Positions 53,062 to 61,290 of a DNA stretch of 64,000 nt are shown here, piece by piece. The position numbers were made by a program, and so were the translations under genes. The notes below the pieces were generated by a model, which was not told where the DNA came from, made no database searches, and saw nothing but the letters and a program-made list of their open reading frames with translations. Within the stretch, counting starts at the first letter, position 1. The number at the start of each line of letters is the position of its first letter. This DNA comes from a virus: the IMG/VR virus record IMGVR_UViG_3300037110_000161, positions 1 to 64,000 of that record, one strand, 5' to 3'.

Positions 53062-53385
53062 GGCCGCGGGGTCGACCTGGTGGGGAGGCTGAAGCGCATT
53101 TTCTAACCGCGCGCTTCTAACCGCGCGTGAGATTTACGTGGCCTCGTGACGTAACATATTACCCGCAAGCAACTTACGATCTTAGTTCCCACCCGCAAGC
53201 TACTTCGGCACGTTGCCCCGCGAGCATAGGGCAGAGAATCGGCCGCGCAGACAATATATATACGGCGCAACTCCGGCGCGAATTCGGCGCTTGCTCACCT
53301 TGCCCCGATAACTCTTGCAACCCGCAAGATTCTCTCTTCTCCGGCGCTTTCTGCGCGGATTCCGCTCAAGTTTGGTTGACGACAT

Positions 53386-53414
53386 TTGAACATGCGACGA
53401 AAGAAGTGCATGAT
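53386..53414 (+). promoter_or_regulatory. Weak predicted promoter of the early operon
   Basis: TTGAAC (53386-53391) and CATGAT (53409-53414), 17 nt apart, about 58 nt before the first gene. Each box matches 4 of 6 consensus bases. Confidence 0.35.
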
Positions 53415-53471
53415 TAAATAGATCAGACATCGCACAAAAGACGCGAATACTTGCAACAGTGAGGGTCAACC

Positions 53472-53660
53472 ATGTTAAGCATCATTCGCAAGGCAACCGG
53501 GAAGCGAGTGGCAGAAGTGGAAGAGGGGCATTGGTTGGAAACCGTTTTAGCGTGTCTGCCATTCGGGGTTTATGGGGTGGAAGACTCGGAAGGCAACGAA
53601 GTGAATCAAGCAACCGTCAAGGCGGGTCGGGTTTCCTTCAGCAACGCAACAGGGAGCTAG
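53472..53660 (+). CDS. Small unknown protein (62 aa)
   Basis: ATG follows GAGGGT by 6 nt. The sequence MLSIIRKATGKRVAEVEEGH with GVYGVEDSEGNEVNQATVKA reads like a small beta domain. First gene of a compact plus-strand operon whose genes are preceded by closely similar leaders (GGAGCAACTACC or shorter). Confidence 0.72.
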   Translation: MLSIIRKATGKRVAEVEEGHWLETVLACLPFGVYGVEDSEGNEVNQATVKAGRVSFSNATGS

Positions 53661-53664
53661 CACC

Positions 53665-53826
53665 ATGAGTAAGAAACATTTTCGGGCGCTTGCCGATGCA
53701 ATTTCCAGCATTGCCGACAAGGCGGAACGGGAGCGCGTTTGCGAGTTAGTGGGCGCGGTCTGCGCCGGGTGCAATGGCCGTTTCTGCTGGTATACGTGGC
53801 GCGCGGCTTGTGGAGTAAGGGGGTAG
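53665..53826 (+). CDS. Conserved small phage/plasmid protein (53 aa)
   Basis: MSKKHFRALADAISSIADKA followed by RERVCELVGAVCAGCNGRFC and ending near RAACGV matches a widespread small protein (xKKHFxALA...F...ACGV) of phages and plasmids that I know only as hypothetical. Helical; function unknown. The start lies 4 nt after the upstream stop. Confidence 0.82.
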   Translation: MSKKHFRALADAISSIADKAERERVCELVGAVCAGCNGRFCWYTWRAACGVRG

Positions 53827-53830
53827 CACC

Positions 53831-54190
53831 ATGCTGGCAACACAGAAAACCATTCTGGCCGATTTTGAAATTCAATTCCTGGGGATTGATTCCCCCTCCT
53901 ACTTCCCCGGATACGGAACCGCGTTTACCCCGTTTCGTTTCTGCGCGTACGGCATTGGGGACACTGAAGAGGAGGCGTTAGAAGACTGCTTGGAAATGAT
54001 GGCGCAATCTGCTGGGTTCGATTTCGACGAACTGGCGGAGCAACGCATCCGGGCAGAATACGGCGCTTGCGACACAACCACGGTTGCCGAAGCGCTGGGG
54101 TGGTCGGAAGAGGAAACCGAAGAGGTTTCGGATAGCGGGGAAGAGTGTTATTTCCACGTTGGCATTAGGTGGAATGAGAAGGCGAACTAG
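53831..54190 (+). CDS. Unknown acidic protein (119 aa)
   Basis: Opens MLATQKTILADFEIQFLGID and continues with PFRFCAYGIGDTEEEALEDC; ends in an acidic part and VGIRWNEKAN. Four nucleotides from the previous stop. No family recognised. Confidence 0.78.
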   Translation: MLATQKTILADFEIQFLGIDSPSYFPGYGTAFTPFRFCAYGIGDTEEEALEDCLEMMAQSAGFDFDELAEQRIRAEYGACDTTTVAEALGWSEEETEEVSDSGEECYFHVGIRWNEKAN

Positions 54191-54208
54191 CAACCGGGAG
54201 CAACTACC

Positions 54209-54718
54209 ATGATTCGGTTTCGATGGTTGACGGGGGATAGGGATTTTCTGACCTACGGGGGCAAGTGGATTTCGACCCGCCAGAATAACGGGGAATTCGA
54301 TTACTACCTTGTAATTGAGTTGCTCAACTGGCGGGAAACGGTTGGGGAACGGGAAGCGCCGCCGGAAACCTACAACGTTTCTCTGTCTGTCGTTTCGCCT
54401 CAGGAGGCGCAAGGAAAGATCAGCGCGGCGCTAGACTGTTGCGGAATCACGGAAGCAATGCTTCAGACCGCAACTGGAAACGGATACCGCGATACGGTTC
54501 TAGTGGAAGCGCTCTATACCTACGGGATACATACCCCGGTCTGGAGTAAAGACGGGAACAATTGGCGCGCGCTAATGCGGGAAGCGCGCCAAGAGGCAAG
54601 GCAATGCGAATTCCTTTTCGGATTCTACCTTGACCGGCCCGTCAATCGCATCGGTACAACGGGGTGGGAATCCTTACGGGGTGACTTGACCAGCGCGCTT
54701 GACCGGGTTTGCAACTAG
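54209..54718 (+). CDS. Unknown protein (169 aa)
   Basis: Begins MIRFRWLTGDRDFLTYGGKW and contains DYYLVIELLNWRETVGEREA, a beta-helix mixture. A GGGAGCAACTACC leader precedes the ATG. Tight spacing with neighbours indicates an operon. Not recognised. Confidence 0.78.
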   Translation: MIRFRWLTGDRDFLTYGGKWISTRQNNGEFDYYLVIELLNWRETVGEREAPPETYNVSLSVVSPQEAQGKISAALDCCGITEAMLQTATGNGYRDTVLVEALYTYGIHTPVWSKDGNNWRALMREARQEARQCEFLFGFYLDRPVNRIGTTGWESLRGDLTSALDRVCN

Positions 54719-54729
54719 GAGCAACTACC

Positions 54730-55482
54730 ATGCAACTAGGGGAAATGGACCTGGAAACGGCAGCAAGGGAGGCGCGGGGCAATTGGCAGAAGTTTGACTG
54801 CTTTGCTTGGCACGATAGGCCGGAAGATTCGGAGGAGTGGGCGATTGTCTACACTCACAACCGGGATTCCGACTTATTGGACCAAAGCAACGCCGATGCG
54901 ATCGACAAGGCGCTAGCGCCGTTTACCGAAGGGGACAACCCCGATGTCCGGGCGGAACATCACGGGCATTGGGCTTGTGGGTGGATTGACGGTTACGCCA
55001 TTCGCGTCTACCGCAACGGCCAGATTACCGAAGCATTTCGCGCCTACCATGAGCTAGCGGCGCGGCTTGCGGATTACCCCATCTTGGACGAAGAAGACCA
55101 CTCCCGGCGGGAATATGAGGCAACGCTAGAGAATCTCCGCAATGAGGGTTTCGCTGATTGCTACGCGCCACCGGAGGAGTGGGCCGGGGAAGTCTTTTCG
55201 TGGTTGTGGGACCACAACCAAAGCGCCGTTGAAAACCGCGATGGAAACGGGGGCTATGCCACTAAAGAAGAGATAGGCGAAGCGCTGGACGCGCTGGGGT
55301 ATCGGATTCTGTGGGTGGTTTCCTACGTCGATACAGGAGAGGTTAGGGAAGAGTACCGCGAAGAATCGGAAGCGCAAGAGCGCTGCGAAGCGCTGCGCGC
55401 CGACGGAGTTCTAGGCGCGACCTACTGCGAACAATTGCCGACTTATGAGGAAAACAACAATGACGCTAACACTGCAACGTGA
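54730..55482 (+). CDS. Unknown acidic protein (250 aa)
   Basis: ATG 54730 (MQLGEMDLETAARE) follows AGGAG. It contains HHGHWACGWIDGYAIRVYRN, AYHELAARLADYPILDEEDH and a C-terminal helix rich in Glu. Such long acidic proteins with WxxGW-type blocks are frequent in phage early modules without known function. It overlaps the next gene by 23 nt. Confidence 0.78.
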   Translation: MQLGEMDLETAAREARGNWQKFDCFAWHDRPEDSEEWAIVYTHNRDSDLLDQSNADAIDKALAPFTEGDNPDVRAEHHGHWACGWIDGYAIRVYRNGQITEAFRAYHELAARLADYPILDEEDHSRREYEATLENLRNEGFADCYAPPEEWAGEVFSWLWDHNQSAVENRDGNGGYATKEEIGEALDALGYRILWVVSYVDTGEVREEYREESEAQERCEALRADGVLGATYCEQLPTYEENNNDANTAT

Positions 55483-55873
55483 GTATGCGCAAGCGCGCAA
55501 GGCGGGTTACTCCGCCCGGGAATCCCTGCGCACTGCGCGGATTGTCCGGGAGTGGGACAACTTGGAATCCGCGGGGCTTGTCCGATTGCGGGCGGAGGGG
55601 GAGCAAGAGGGCTATTTCGACGTTTACGGGGAACCGGACAGCGCGAAGGAACGGGCAGAAATCGAGCGCTACCTTGACCTATGGGGTTGCTATTGCTGCC
55701 TTGCCGAATACCTTGACACCCGCGGCACGTGGCAAGTAGCCGATTCCATCAGCATGTGTGTCTACGCGAACCCCTTGGACCCCTTGGAGAATTGGTACAT
55801 TCCCGACTTGATGGAATCGGCTATTGAAACGGCAACAGCGGTTCATTTTCAACGGGCAGGGAGTGGCATATAG
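55460..55873 (+). CDS. Unknown protein (137 aa)
   Basis: Start at ATG 55460 (MTLTLQREYAQARKAGYSAR). A central part (ERYLDLWGCYCCLAEYLDTR) and WQVADSISMCVYANPLDPLE follow. Last gene of the plus-strand operon; GC-rich tandem repeats begin just behind it. It belongs to a small-protein type (AYSxREAxRxAR start) I have seen in mobile elements, function unknown. Confidence 0.75.
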   Translation: MTLTLQREYAQARKAGYSARESLRTARIVREWDNLESAGLVRLRAEGEQEGYFDVYGEPDSAKERAEIERYLDLWGCYCCLAEYLDTRGTWQVADSISMCVYANPLDPLENWYIPDLMESAIETATAVHFQRAGSGI

Positions 55874-55890
55874 CGGCCGGGGCTTGCCCC

Positions 55891-56205
55891 CGGGGCAAAC
55901 AGCGGGCCGCGGGTCCGCTCACCCGGCCGCGCTTGTACGCGCCGCGGGAAGGGGCCGGCGCTTGCTCCCGGGCAGACAACGGGCCGCGGGTCCGCCCACC
56001 CGGCTGCGCTTGTACGCGCCGCGGGAAGGGGCCGGCGCTTGCTCCCGGGCAGACAACGGGCCGCGGGTCCGCCCACCCGGCTGCGCTTGTACGCGCCGCG
56101 GGAAGGGGCCGGCGCTTGCTCCCGGGCAGACAACGGGCCGCGGGTCCGCCCACCCGGCTGCGCTTGTACGCGCCGCGGGAAGGGGCCGGCGCTTGCGCTC
56201 GGGCG
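55891..56205. repeat. 77-bp GC-rich tandem repeats (about four copies)
   Basis: GGGCCGCGGGTCCGC starts at 55904, 55981, 56058 and 56135, exactly 77 bp apart; the first copy matches the single repeat at 53037-53061. Each unit contains the palindromic groups GCGCCGCGG and CCGGCGC, so strong secondary structure is expected. It follows the early operon and may stop transcription or mark an exchange point. Confidence 0.88.
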
Positions 56206-56220
56206 ATTGCACGGGGCGCA

Positions 56221-56251
56221 AAAAATGGGCAAGGGTCTTTTCCCTTGCCCG
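56221..56251 (-). terminator. Rho-independent terminator (minus strand)
   Basis: GGGCAAGGG and CCCTTGCCC pair perfectly over 9 bp with a 6-nt loop; on the minus strand the stem is followed by ATTTTTT. It lies 24 nt after the stop of the gene ending at 56275 and is the clearest terminator in the window. Confidence 0.85.
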
Positions 56252-56274
56252 TAATCGTTCGGCCGGGTTGCTTG

Positions 56275-56508
56275 CTAGCTTGCCTTGCGGGAAGAGGGTT
56301 TCCAATTCTTCGGAGGGAACTTGTGTTTGACTTGCTTGCTTAGCTCATGGAGAATCGAATCGAAACACTCCGCATAGCGGGGGAGATTCCGCAAACGGTA
56401 AAGCAAACCGCTATGGGGGCGTACCCCGTTGCGGACCAATTCCCGCATTGCCGGCTTGTCACATGGAGCAATCGGGTCAAGGAGGAATTCCAACGTTGCA
56501 TCGTTCAT
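56275..56508 (-). CDS. Small unknown protein (77 aa)
   Basis: MNDATLEFLLDPIAPCDKPA with RELVRNGVRPHSGLLYRLRN; basic C-terminus (KFPPKNWKPSSRKAS). Start at ATG 56508; three further codons upstream are possible. It is convergent with the plus-strand operon and closed by a good terminator. A small DNA-binding or regulatory protein is possible. Confidence 0.68.
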   Translation of the reverse strand: MNDATLEFLLDPIAPCDKPAMRELVRNGVRPHSGLLYRLRNLPRYAECFDSILHELSKQVKHKFPPKNWKPSSRKAS

Positions 56509-57410
56509 TGTTGCCACTCCAAGGGTTGAAAAGTGATGTTTGCGACATCAACTCTTCTGCCATGTCGGGCGAAGAAGTCACGCGATTTTCCCCGGAAAAC
56601 ACGGGGGTTTTCGACAAAGCGCGCCGACAAACAACCCTCCTTTGCGATGCACGAACTGACGCAGAAACGGCCGCACCAGGTTGCCCCTAACCGTAGGCTG
56701 AAGTGGCTACAGAAAATCAAAATCCGGTTTCATGGCGCGCCGGAAAGTGCTAGCGCGCCGGCGCGGCTTCACTTTCTCGCGGTCGGCGCAATCTTGTTGC
56801 CGACCCTTCTCGAAGGCCGGCGCGATCCTCGGCGACCCGCAAGTTTCTTTTGAACTTCCCGCCTTGCTGAAAGCCGCGGTAGTCAAGCCGGCTTGACCGG
56901 GCCAGCTTGATGGGGCCGGCTGGCAGCTCGACCTTCAAGCCGCCTGTGGACCGAGCCGAGGCGGCCATTGACGGCGGGGTGACCGTCAAAGCGGCTGGCG
57001 GCCGGCTCCCGATCGGCCTACGCGGCGGCACGCAGCCTATTGTGGCTTGACGGGCGGCGGGCGCGCTGGCGGCCGGGAAGCTATCGGGCGGCCGGGCGGC
57101 GGCCTTGTAGCGTGTAAACGCGCGAAAGTGATTGGGCCGGCCCGATCGGTCCCGCGCGATCGGCGAAAAGACAGCGGCGGCGTCCCCTTTGCCGATCATG
57201 CGCCCCATCATGCGCCCGATCATGCGCCCCGGCCGGCGGAAGGCACTGCAGCCGGGCCACAGGCAGGCGTGAAACGGTTAGGCAGCGCCGGTGGGAATCG
57301 GAAGCGGCCGGATGGCGGGCCACCGGCTGGCGGAAGAGTGAGGCGTCGAAAATCCTTATGGCCCTGTTTCGGACCCTCCCAGAATCCTTATGGCGGGCGG
57401 CCGGGGTGGT
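56509..57410. other. GC-rich region without convincing gene
   Basis: Palindromic GGCCGGC runs, three tandem copies of the 12-mer ATCATGCGCCC(C/G) at 57195-57229, and two copies of CATAAGGATT (minus strand). A minus-strand frame at 56750-57223 beginning MIGRMMGRMIGKGD is open but compositionally unconvincing. A control region or decayed sequence is likely. Confidence 0.4.
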
Positions 57411-57584
57411 TCAATCCGTGTAGCTTACTCCGGTCTTGTCCGGCGGCTCTTTCCCCTTGGCAAGGGCGGCCTTTGCGCCATGGCGCAAGCGGCGGCTGGC
57501 GCGCTTGATTGTGGTCTTGGCACCGGGCCGGTGACGTCCGGCTTTGCAGGTCTTGCAGCTACAGAATTTCAGGTGATTGGGCAT
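57411..57584 (-). CDS. Small basic CxC-type protein (57 aa)
   Basis: MPNHLKFCSCKTCKAGRHRP followed by a basic helix (IKRASRRLRHGAKAALAKGK) and the end VSYTD. This matches a small phage and plasmid protein I know (MPN..FCSC..C.AG...YTD), with a probable zinc knuckle and nucleic-acid-binding character. It is too short for most gene finders, but the pattern is clear. Confidence 0.78.
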   Translation of the reverse strand: MPNHLKFCSCKTCKAGRHRPGAKTTIKRASRRLRHGAKAALAKGKEPPDKTGVSYTD

Positions 57585-57679
57585 AGCGTTGCACCGGCCT
57601 GTTGCTCCGGTTGCCTCACGATTCGGGAAGCCGGGCGGCCCGGTGAGGGCGGGCCGCCCGGCGGGGAGCTACGCAACGC

Positions 57680-57979
57680 TTAGGCTCTTGCCAGTTCGCG
57701 GCAAGCGCGGTGCATGGTAGGGGCGACTCGCTTGATCGGTCGGGGGTTGTAGCCGATGCTTCGCAACTCGGCTAGCAGATCGGCGGCTTCCGCTTCGCTG
57801 GCGGGCCGGCTGTTGCGGATGCACAGCCCGAAGTCCGCCGCGGCGTGCTGCCCGACGTGTTGATAGCTGGTACAAAGGTAGCCGTAGTTGTCGGCCGGCA
57901 AGACGGGGAAGAGCGCGAACACGTCGCTATCGTCGCCCTTCCAAACACGAATCACAACAGGGTCAAAGGTGCTGCTCAT
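57680..57979 (-). CDS. Unknown conserved small protein (99 aa)
   Basis: MSSTFDPVVIRVWKGDDSDV with FALFPVLPADNYGYLCTSYQ and HVGQHAAADFGLC. The start is chosen at the ATG behind AGGAG; the longer frame upstream lacks coding sense. This type (VIRxxxxDVFALFP) recurs on plasmids and phages, function unknown. Confidence 0.8.
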   Translation of the reverse strand: MSSTFDPVVIRVWKGDDSDVFALFPVLPADNYGYLCTSYQHVGQHAAADFGLCIRNSRPASEAEAADLLAELRSIGYNPRPIKRVAPTMHRACRELARA

Positions 57980-58007
57980 GGTGTGCTCCTGTTTGGCTGG
58001 TCGTGCG

Positions 58008-58529
58008 TCATGGAATCGTGCGGTTGGCGATGGCGTCGACGGCGGTTTCAATACCCTCAACATAGGCCGGCGATTCCACGTCCACTCCCGCGCAGGCATG
58101 GGCGAGAATCAGCGATTCAAGGCCGTCGATAGCCGCGTTGTACTGTCGATTCGCGGCCGTCTTGTGTTCGCGGAGGTCACTGACGATGGAGCCGCTACCC
58201 GGCTCTTCCACCCCGTTCTCTCTCGCCAACGTCACGGTGATCCCGTAGCAGGGGAGTTGAATCTTGCGACCAACCGTTCGGTCAGAATCGGCTGGTAGCG
58301 TCAACGCCAGTCCGGCCACCTTCAGCGCCGCTTCGGTTTCCGTTTCCTTGGCGACGAAGAATTCCCTGATGGCCGGGTTCCCGTATTCGTCCATGATGCC
58401 GGGCGTGGAAAGGACGGTCTCCAGGAGCCGGTCCATCGCGCATGCCAAGCCTTCCGGGTCGGTTTTCCGCGGATTGTATTCGACCTCGACGGTCAACGTG
58501 GTCTTCTTAGTCTTTTTGATCTTTGCCAT
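58008..58529 (-). CDS. Unknown protein (173 aa)
   Basis: Basic start (MAKIKKTKKTTLTVEVEYNP), then SDRTVGRKIQLPCYGITVTL and a helical C-terminus (LESLILAHACAGVDVESPAY). The central beta part and the C-terminal helix suggest a two-domain small protein. Not recognised. The gene lies 28 nt before the next in the same direction. Confidence 0.76.
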   Translation of the reverse strand: MAKIKKTKKTTLTVEVEYNPRKTDPEGLACAMDRLLETVLSTPGIMDEYGNPAIREFFVAKETETEAALKVAGLALTLPADSDRTVGRKIQLPCYGITVTLARENGVEEPGSGSIVSDLREHKTAANRQYNAAIDGLESLILAHACAGVDVESPAYVEGIETAVDAIANRTIP

Positions 58530-58567
58530 TTGATCCTCTTGCGGTTGGGCGCTGTTGAGAGGCCGCG

Positions 58568-58837
58568 TCAGACCTCTTCTATGCTACGGATGGACGGAAT
58601 CACTGTGTCGCCCACCGACACGCCCAATTTTCGCAGAGCCTCAGCAAGTTCTGGGTACTCATCGGTGGGCAAGCCGAAGTCTTCGGCGACTTCGATGTAA
58701 TCCATGCTCTGGCACACTGGCTCTGCTTCACCTTGAAACAGCTTGGCAATAGCCTCGGCCTCACTGGTCGCTTCGACTCGGTACTTCATTGCATGAAGTT
58801 CGTATTGTTCAATCTCGTAAGTCAATGTCGTTTTCAC
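58568..58837 (-). CDS. Small unknown protein (89 aa)
   Basis: MKTTLTYEIEQYELHAMKYR, then SEAEAIAKLFQGEAEPVCQS; a short beta-alpha-beta protein of the antirestriction or orphan early-gene type. The ATG overlaps the upstream stop (ATGA). Confidence 0.72.
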   Translation of the reverse strand: MKTTLTYEIEQYELHAMKYRVEATSEAEAIAKLFQGEAEPVCQSMDYIEVAEDFGLPTDEYPELAEALRKLGVSVGDTVIPSIRSIEEV

Positions 58838-59202
58838 GTTTGAGCGTCCCCTGTGCTTGAATTGCGATCGTCCTGGATCAGGCGGGCGTAATTTGCTTCG
58901 TCCAGCTCGTGCGTTTCGTAGGGGAGATTTTCCAGGTAAGTGGCGTCAACAGAAACGTGGCAATACCCGCCGTTGGCGCGCCAAATTGCCAGGGACAGCC
59001 GCTCGGTGAACTCTTCTTCGCTTTCGCCTCCGCACAGTGAGTTCTGCGCAGATGCGTGCATCGTTGCCGCGCTGTCGTTCTCGTCGCCAGTACGCCACCA
59101 GTCATCAAACGGCCACTCCTGTTCTGCCGCCGCTTGGATTTCGGCCACCTTTGCCGGGTCGTACCCCGACACCTCTACGCTCATCTCGTAAAAGCTGCTC
59201 AT
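58834..59202 (-). CDS. Unknown protein (122 aa)
   Basis: MSSFYEMSVEVSGYDPAKVA, a beta-helix opening, then FTERLSLAIWRANGGYCHVS and VDATYLENLPYETHELDEAN. Overlaps both neighbours by 4 nt, so it is in a coupled pair. This family (E..F..RL..AIW.AN) is frequent on plasmids and phages; role unknown. Confidence 0.8.
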   Translation of the reverse strand: MSSFYEMSVEVSGYDPAKVAEIQAAAEQEWPFDDWWRTGDENDSAATMHASAQNSLCGGESEEEFTERLSLAIWRANGGYCHVSVDATYLENLPYETHELDEANYARLIQDDRNSSTGDAQT

Positions 59203-59720
59203 GTTCGCTCCTCCTTCCGGCCGAACGCTGCCCGCTGGTCTTCGATGAAGTCATGGGCGTTCTGCCATTGAGTCGTGTCGGCAGTGACGAATACCGCCCC
59301 ACCACCGAACTCGCCCACGCGGGGTTTTGAGCACGTGGCGGAGTAGGTGAGCGACCAACACTGGTCGGGCCGGAACTGCTTGAGAAACTTCTGCACCAGC
59401 CAAGCGACGTTGCTGGCGTCTCCCCAGTCTTCCGCGTACAACCACAAGTGGCGGCCCCAACCTCCCGTATCGTGATCTTCATGGAAGCCATACTCAAAAC
59501 CCAGCGCATCCCATTGGGCATCGTGGTCCGGCTTGTCACGTAAGAAACGAACGCCGGACCAATCCGCATCTGCGTCGACCAGGTCGGCCGGCACGGCGTC
59601 TTCGGGGTATTCCTTCTCACCAATGGCGCGGACAGGTTGAAGCTGGTCCTTCAGCCACGCCTCCTCTTGCGCGGTAAGGTTCGCAACGACTTCCGAGAAT
59701 TGCAGGTAGTTGTCTGCCAC
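59199..59720 (-). CDS. Unknown protein (173 aa)
   Basis: GTG start at 59720 behind AGGAGAG. The opening has YLQFSEVVANLTAQEEAWLK, and WGRHLWLYAEDWGDASNVAW with KFLKQFRPDQCWSLTYSATC follows; the end (FVTADTTQWQNAHDFIEDQR) completes a pattern known to me from plasmid-borne small proteins (FSxxxxLTxEE...FGGGA..VTA). Function unknown. Confidence 0.82.
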   Translation of the reverse strand: MADNYLQFSEVVANLTAQEEAWLKDQLQPVRAIGEKEYPEDAVPADLVDADADWSGVRFLRDKPDHDAQWDALGFEYGFHEDHDTGGWGRHLWLYAEDWGDASNVAWLVQKFLKQFRPDQCWSLTYSATCSKPRVGEFGGGAVFVTADTTQWQNAHDFIEDQRAAFGRKEERT

Positions 59721-59722
59721 CG

Positions 59723-60085
59723 TTACTCTCCTTCTCTTGGTTGGCTTTCGATCAGGTCTTCGATTTGCCTCTCGGTGTCTTGGGCACCCAACCCATCGAC
59801 CAGGTATCGGATCTGGTCATCCAATCCGCCGTTGTTTATGTCGGCGGCGATGCTGGCCGCGAATTCGTGGACCATTTCGTCCAAGTCTTCCGGCTCCAGG
59901 CCCGCGGCGTCCGCCCTGTCCACCAACTTGGCCACCAGTTTCTCGTTGTCGGCCTCGGCGGGCTGAAGATCCATGTCGCAATCGCAGTGTTCGCAGACCT
60001 GCCCGCCGTGCTCGGCCAGCCAGTCGTAGCGGATTTCCAGAGAGAGCCCGCATTGCGGGCATTTCCAGGTCCGGGCTGTGTTCAT
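59723..60085 (-). CDS. Zinc-ribbon protein with acidic helical tail (120 aa)
   Basis: ATG 60085 overlaps the upstream stop. MNTARTWKCPQCGLSLEIRY and VCEHCDCDMDL give two CxxC pairs, a zinc ribbon. The rest is acidic and helical (KLVDRADAAGLEPEDLDEMV). Probably a nucleic-acid or protein binder in the early module. Confidence 0.78.
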   Translation of the reverse strand: MNTARTWKCPQCGLSLEIRYDWLAEHGGQVCEHCDCDMDLQPAEADNEKLVAKLVDRADAAGLEPEDLDEMVHEFAASIAADINNGGLDDQIRYLVDGLGAQDTERQIEDLIESQPREGE

Positions 60086-60357
60086 CGGCGGTGTCCTATC
60101 TTTTCGGTCTTCTTCTTGAGGAAGTCGGCTTGATGGCAGACGGGGTGTAGCGCCCGGATTGCCATTTTTGCTTTCTCGATGCACGTGAAGGCGTTGGCAA
60201 AATGACAATCGTATTCTTCCAACGGCATGAATGGCGGCGGCCTCTTCAGCCGCGCCTGTAGCACCGCGCGGCTGGCTTTCAAGTCGGCGGCCAGCGATGC
60301 AAGCTGGGCACCGGCGGAGTCCAGTTCGGTCAAGATTCGATCTTTGGCGTAGATCAC
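60082..60357 (-). CDS. Small unknown protein (91 aa)
   Basis: MIYAKDRILTELDSAGAQLA, a helical protein with HFANAFTCIEKAKMAIRALH. Coupled to the following zinc-ribbon gene by ATGA. No family recognised. Confidence 0.7.
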   Translation of the reverse strand: MIYAKDRILTELDSAGAQLASLAADLKASRAVLQARLKRPPPFMPLEEYDCHFANAFTCIEKAKMAIRALHPVCHQADFLKKKTEKIGHRR

Positions 60358-60381
60358 GGCATCATTCCTTTCGGCAAGGAG

Positions 60382-60912
60382 TCAACCATCCACAATTTCA
60401 AAGGCCGGCAAAGGCGGCAGTTTCGGGGGCATGGATCGGCTCAGTCTGCGGTAAATCCTCTCCCACGCCTGCAGGCGTTTTTCCGCTGTGCGTCTCTTGT
60501 CGTTCACCAGCTTCGCCATGCCGTGCATAGCCTTCTCGATCTCTTCGCAGCAAATGACCGGAGCGCCATTCTGCGTAGTCAGCATACACCGGTCCGCCTT
60601 GCCCGGTAGGTCGGGGCGAAACTCCACAAAGCACGGATCATATTCGTACTTCCCCGACGTTTGCCGCTGGAAAGGGATTTTGTGCTCGCGCAACCAGCCC
60701 TCCAGTTCCTCGAATTCTCCCCAGGCAGCTTCGCAGTCGGCGAAGTGCAGCAGGCCGCTTTCGTCGCGCGCGCTTAGAATGCCATCTTCCGATGTGGAAG
60801 CGATGGGAGTTTCGTCCCAATCCAACCTCAAGTCGGAAATGGGGAACTCGTCTAAGAGACTGCGGGACAGCTTGCCCCCAATCCAGATTTCTGCGGCCAT
60901 GCGGTCGGCCAT
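60382..60912 (-). CDS. Unknown protein (176 aa)
   Basis: ATG 60912 follows GGGAGAG. It contains MAAEIWIGGKLSRSLLDEFP, GKYEYDPCFVEFRPDLPGKA and VICCEEIEKAMHGMAKLVND. The middle looks beta, the end helical. This type (AEIWIGG..... EFRPG) recurs in planctomycete and plasmid islands to my knowledge, function unknown. Confidence 0.76.
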   Translation of the reverse strand: MADRMAAEIWIGGKLSRSLLDEFPISDLRLDWDETPIASTSEDGILSARDESGLLHFADCEAAWGEFEELEGWLREHKIPFQRQTSGKYEYDPCFVEFRPDLPGKADRCMLTTQNGAPVICCEEIEKAMHGMAKLVNDKRRTAEKRLQAWERIYRRLSRSMPPKLPPLPAFEIVDG

Positions 60913-60962
60913 AAGATGCTCTCCCGCGGGGTTTGCCCGTTGTAGAAGTTGATATGTTGTAG

Positions 60963-61241
60963 TTAGATGAAAGCCTCTTCTAGCCCGGCCTCCACGGCGG
61001 CCCGCTCGGTATGGTTCAACGGGCGCACCAGATTGGCTTGGGCATCGCCCCAGAACAGGCTGATAAAGTCGTACCCGTGATAGTTTGGCGTAACGAAGCC
61101 CACGCCCGGCCCGGCGTCGATCCAGTCGGTCGCGGTGCCCACGTTCAAGTCGTTCAAGTAGTCCAAGACGGCAGCAAAATCATCGCCGAAGTTCTCATAG
61201 TCCCCCGCGTCCCCCACCCTCAGCCAAAGTTGCCCGCTCAT
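60963..61241 (-). CDS. Small unknown protein (92 aa)
   Basis: MSGQLWLRVGDAGDYENFGD, then AAVLDYLNDLNVGTATDWID and GYDFISLFWGDAQANL. Good coding character; acidic; end helical (NHTERAAVEAGLEEAFI). Not recognised. Confidence 0.74.
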   Translation of the reverse strand: MSGQLWLRVGDAGDYENFGDDFAAVLDYLNDLNVGTATDWIDAGPGVGFVTPNYHGYDFISLFWGDAQANLVRPLNHTERAAVEAGLEEAFI

Positions 61242-61290
61242 GGTTGCTTGTTTCCTTTATGATTCACGCACACGTTGGGCTGCTCGCATG

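Larger units (their letters stand above)
52317..53471. other. 1.15-kb gene-free region: candidate replication origin/control region
   Basis: No coding frame is convincing. Contents in order: a hairpin with GGTGA/TCACC arms (about 52355-52385) and several GTGAC/GGTGACT copies up to 52478 and at 52624; an AT-rich island (52490-52545) flanked by CCTTTTTTCCC (52482-52492) and GGGGAAAAAGGG (52550-52561); a perfect 12-bp inverted repeat (52987-53014); a GC-rich 25-bp repeat shared with 55907-55931; three CCCGCAAG copies (about 53161-53330); and a promoter-like sequence before 53472. The mix of short repeats and an AT-rich opening region fits an origin. Confidence 0.5.

Noticed and set aside
52531-53417. 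Plus-strand frames of 60-97 aa in the origin-like region
   Set aside because: They cross repeats and hairpins, lack ribosome sites and show no protein-like pattern.
55891-56205. 77-bp repeat array considered as CRISPR
   Set aside because: Units are contiguous and nearly identical throughout, so there are no repeat-spacer alternations; no cas genes are visible.
57380-57440. GGTTCAATCC resembling a tRNA T-loop
   Set aside because: No matching acceptor, D or anticodon arms around it; it lies at the end of a convincing small minus-strand gene.
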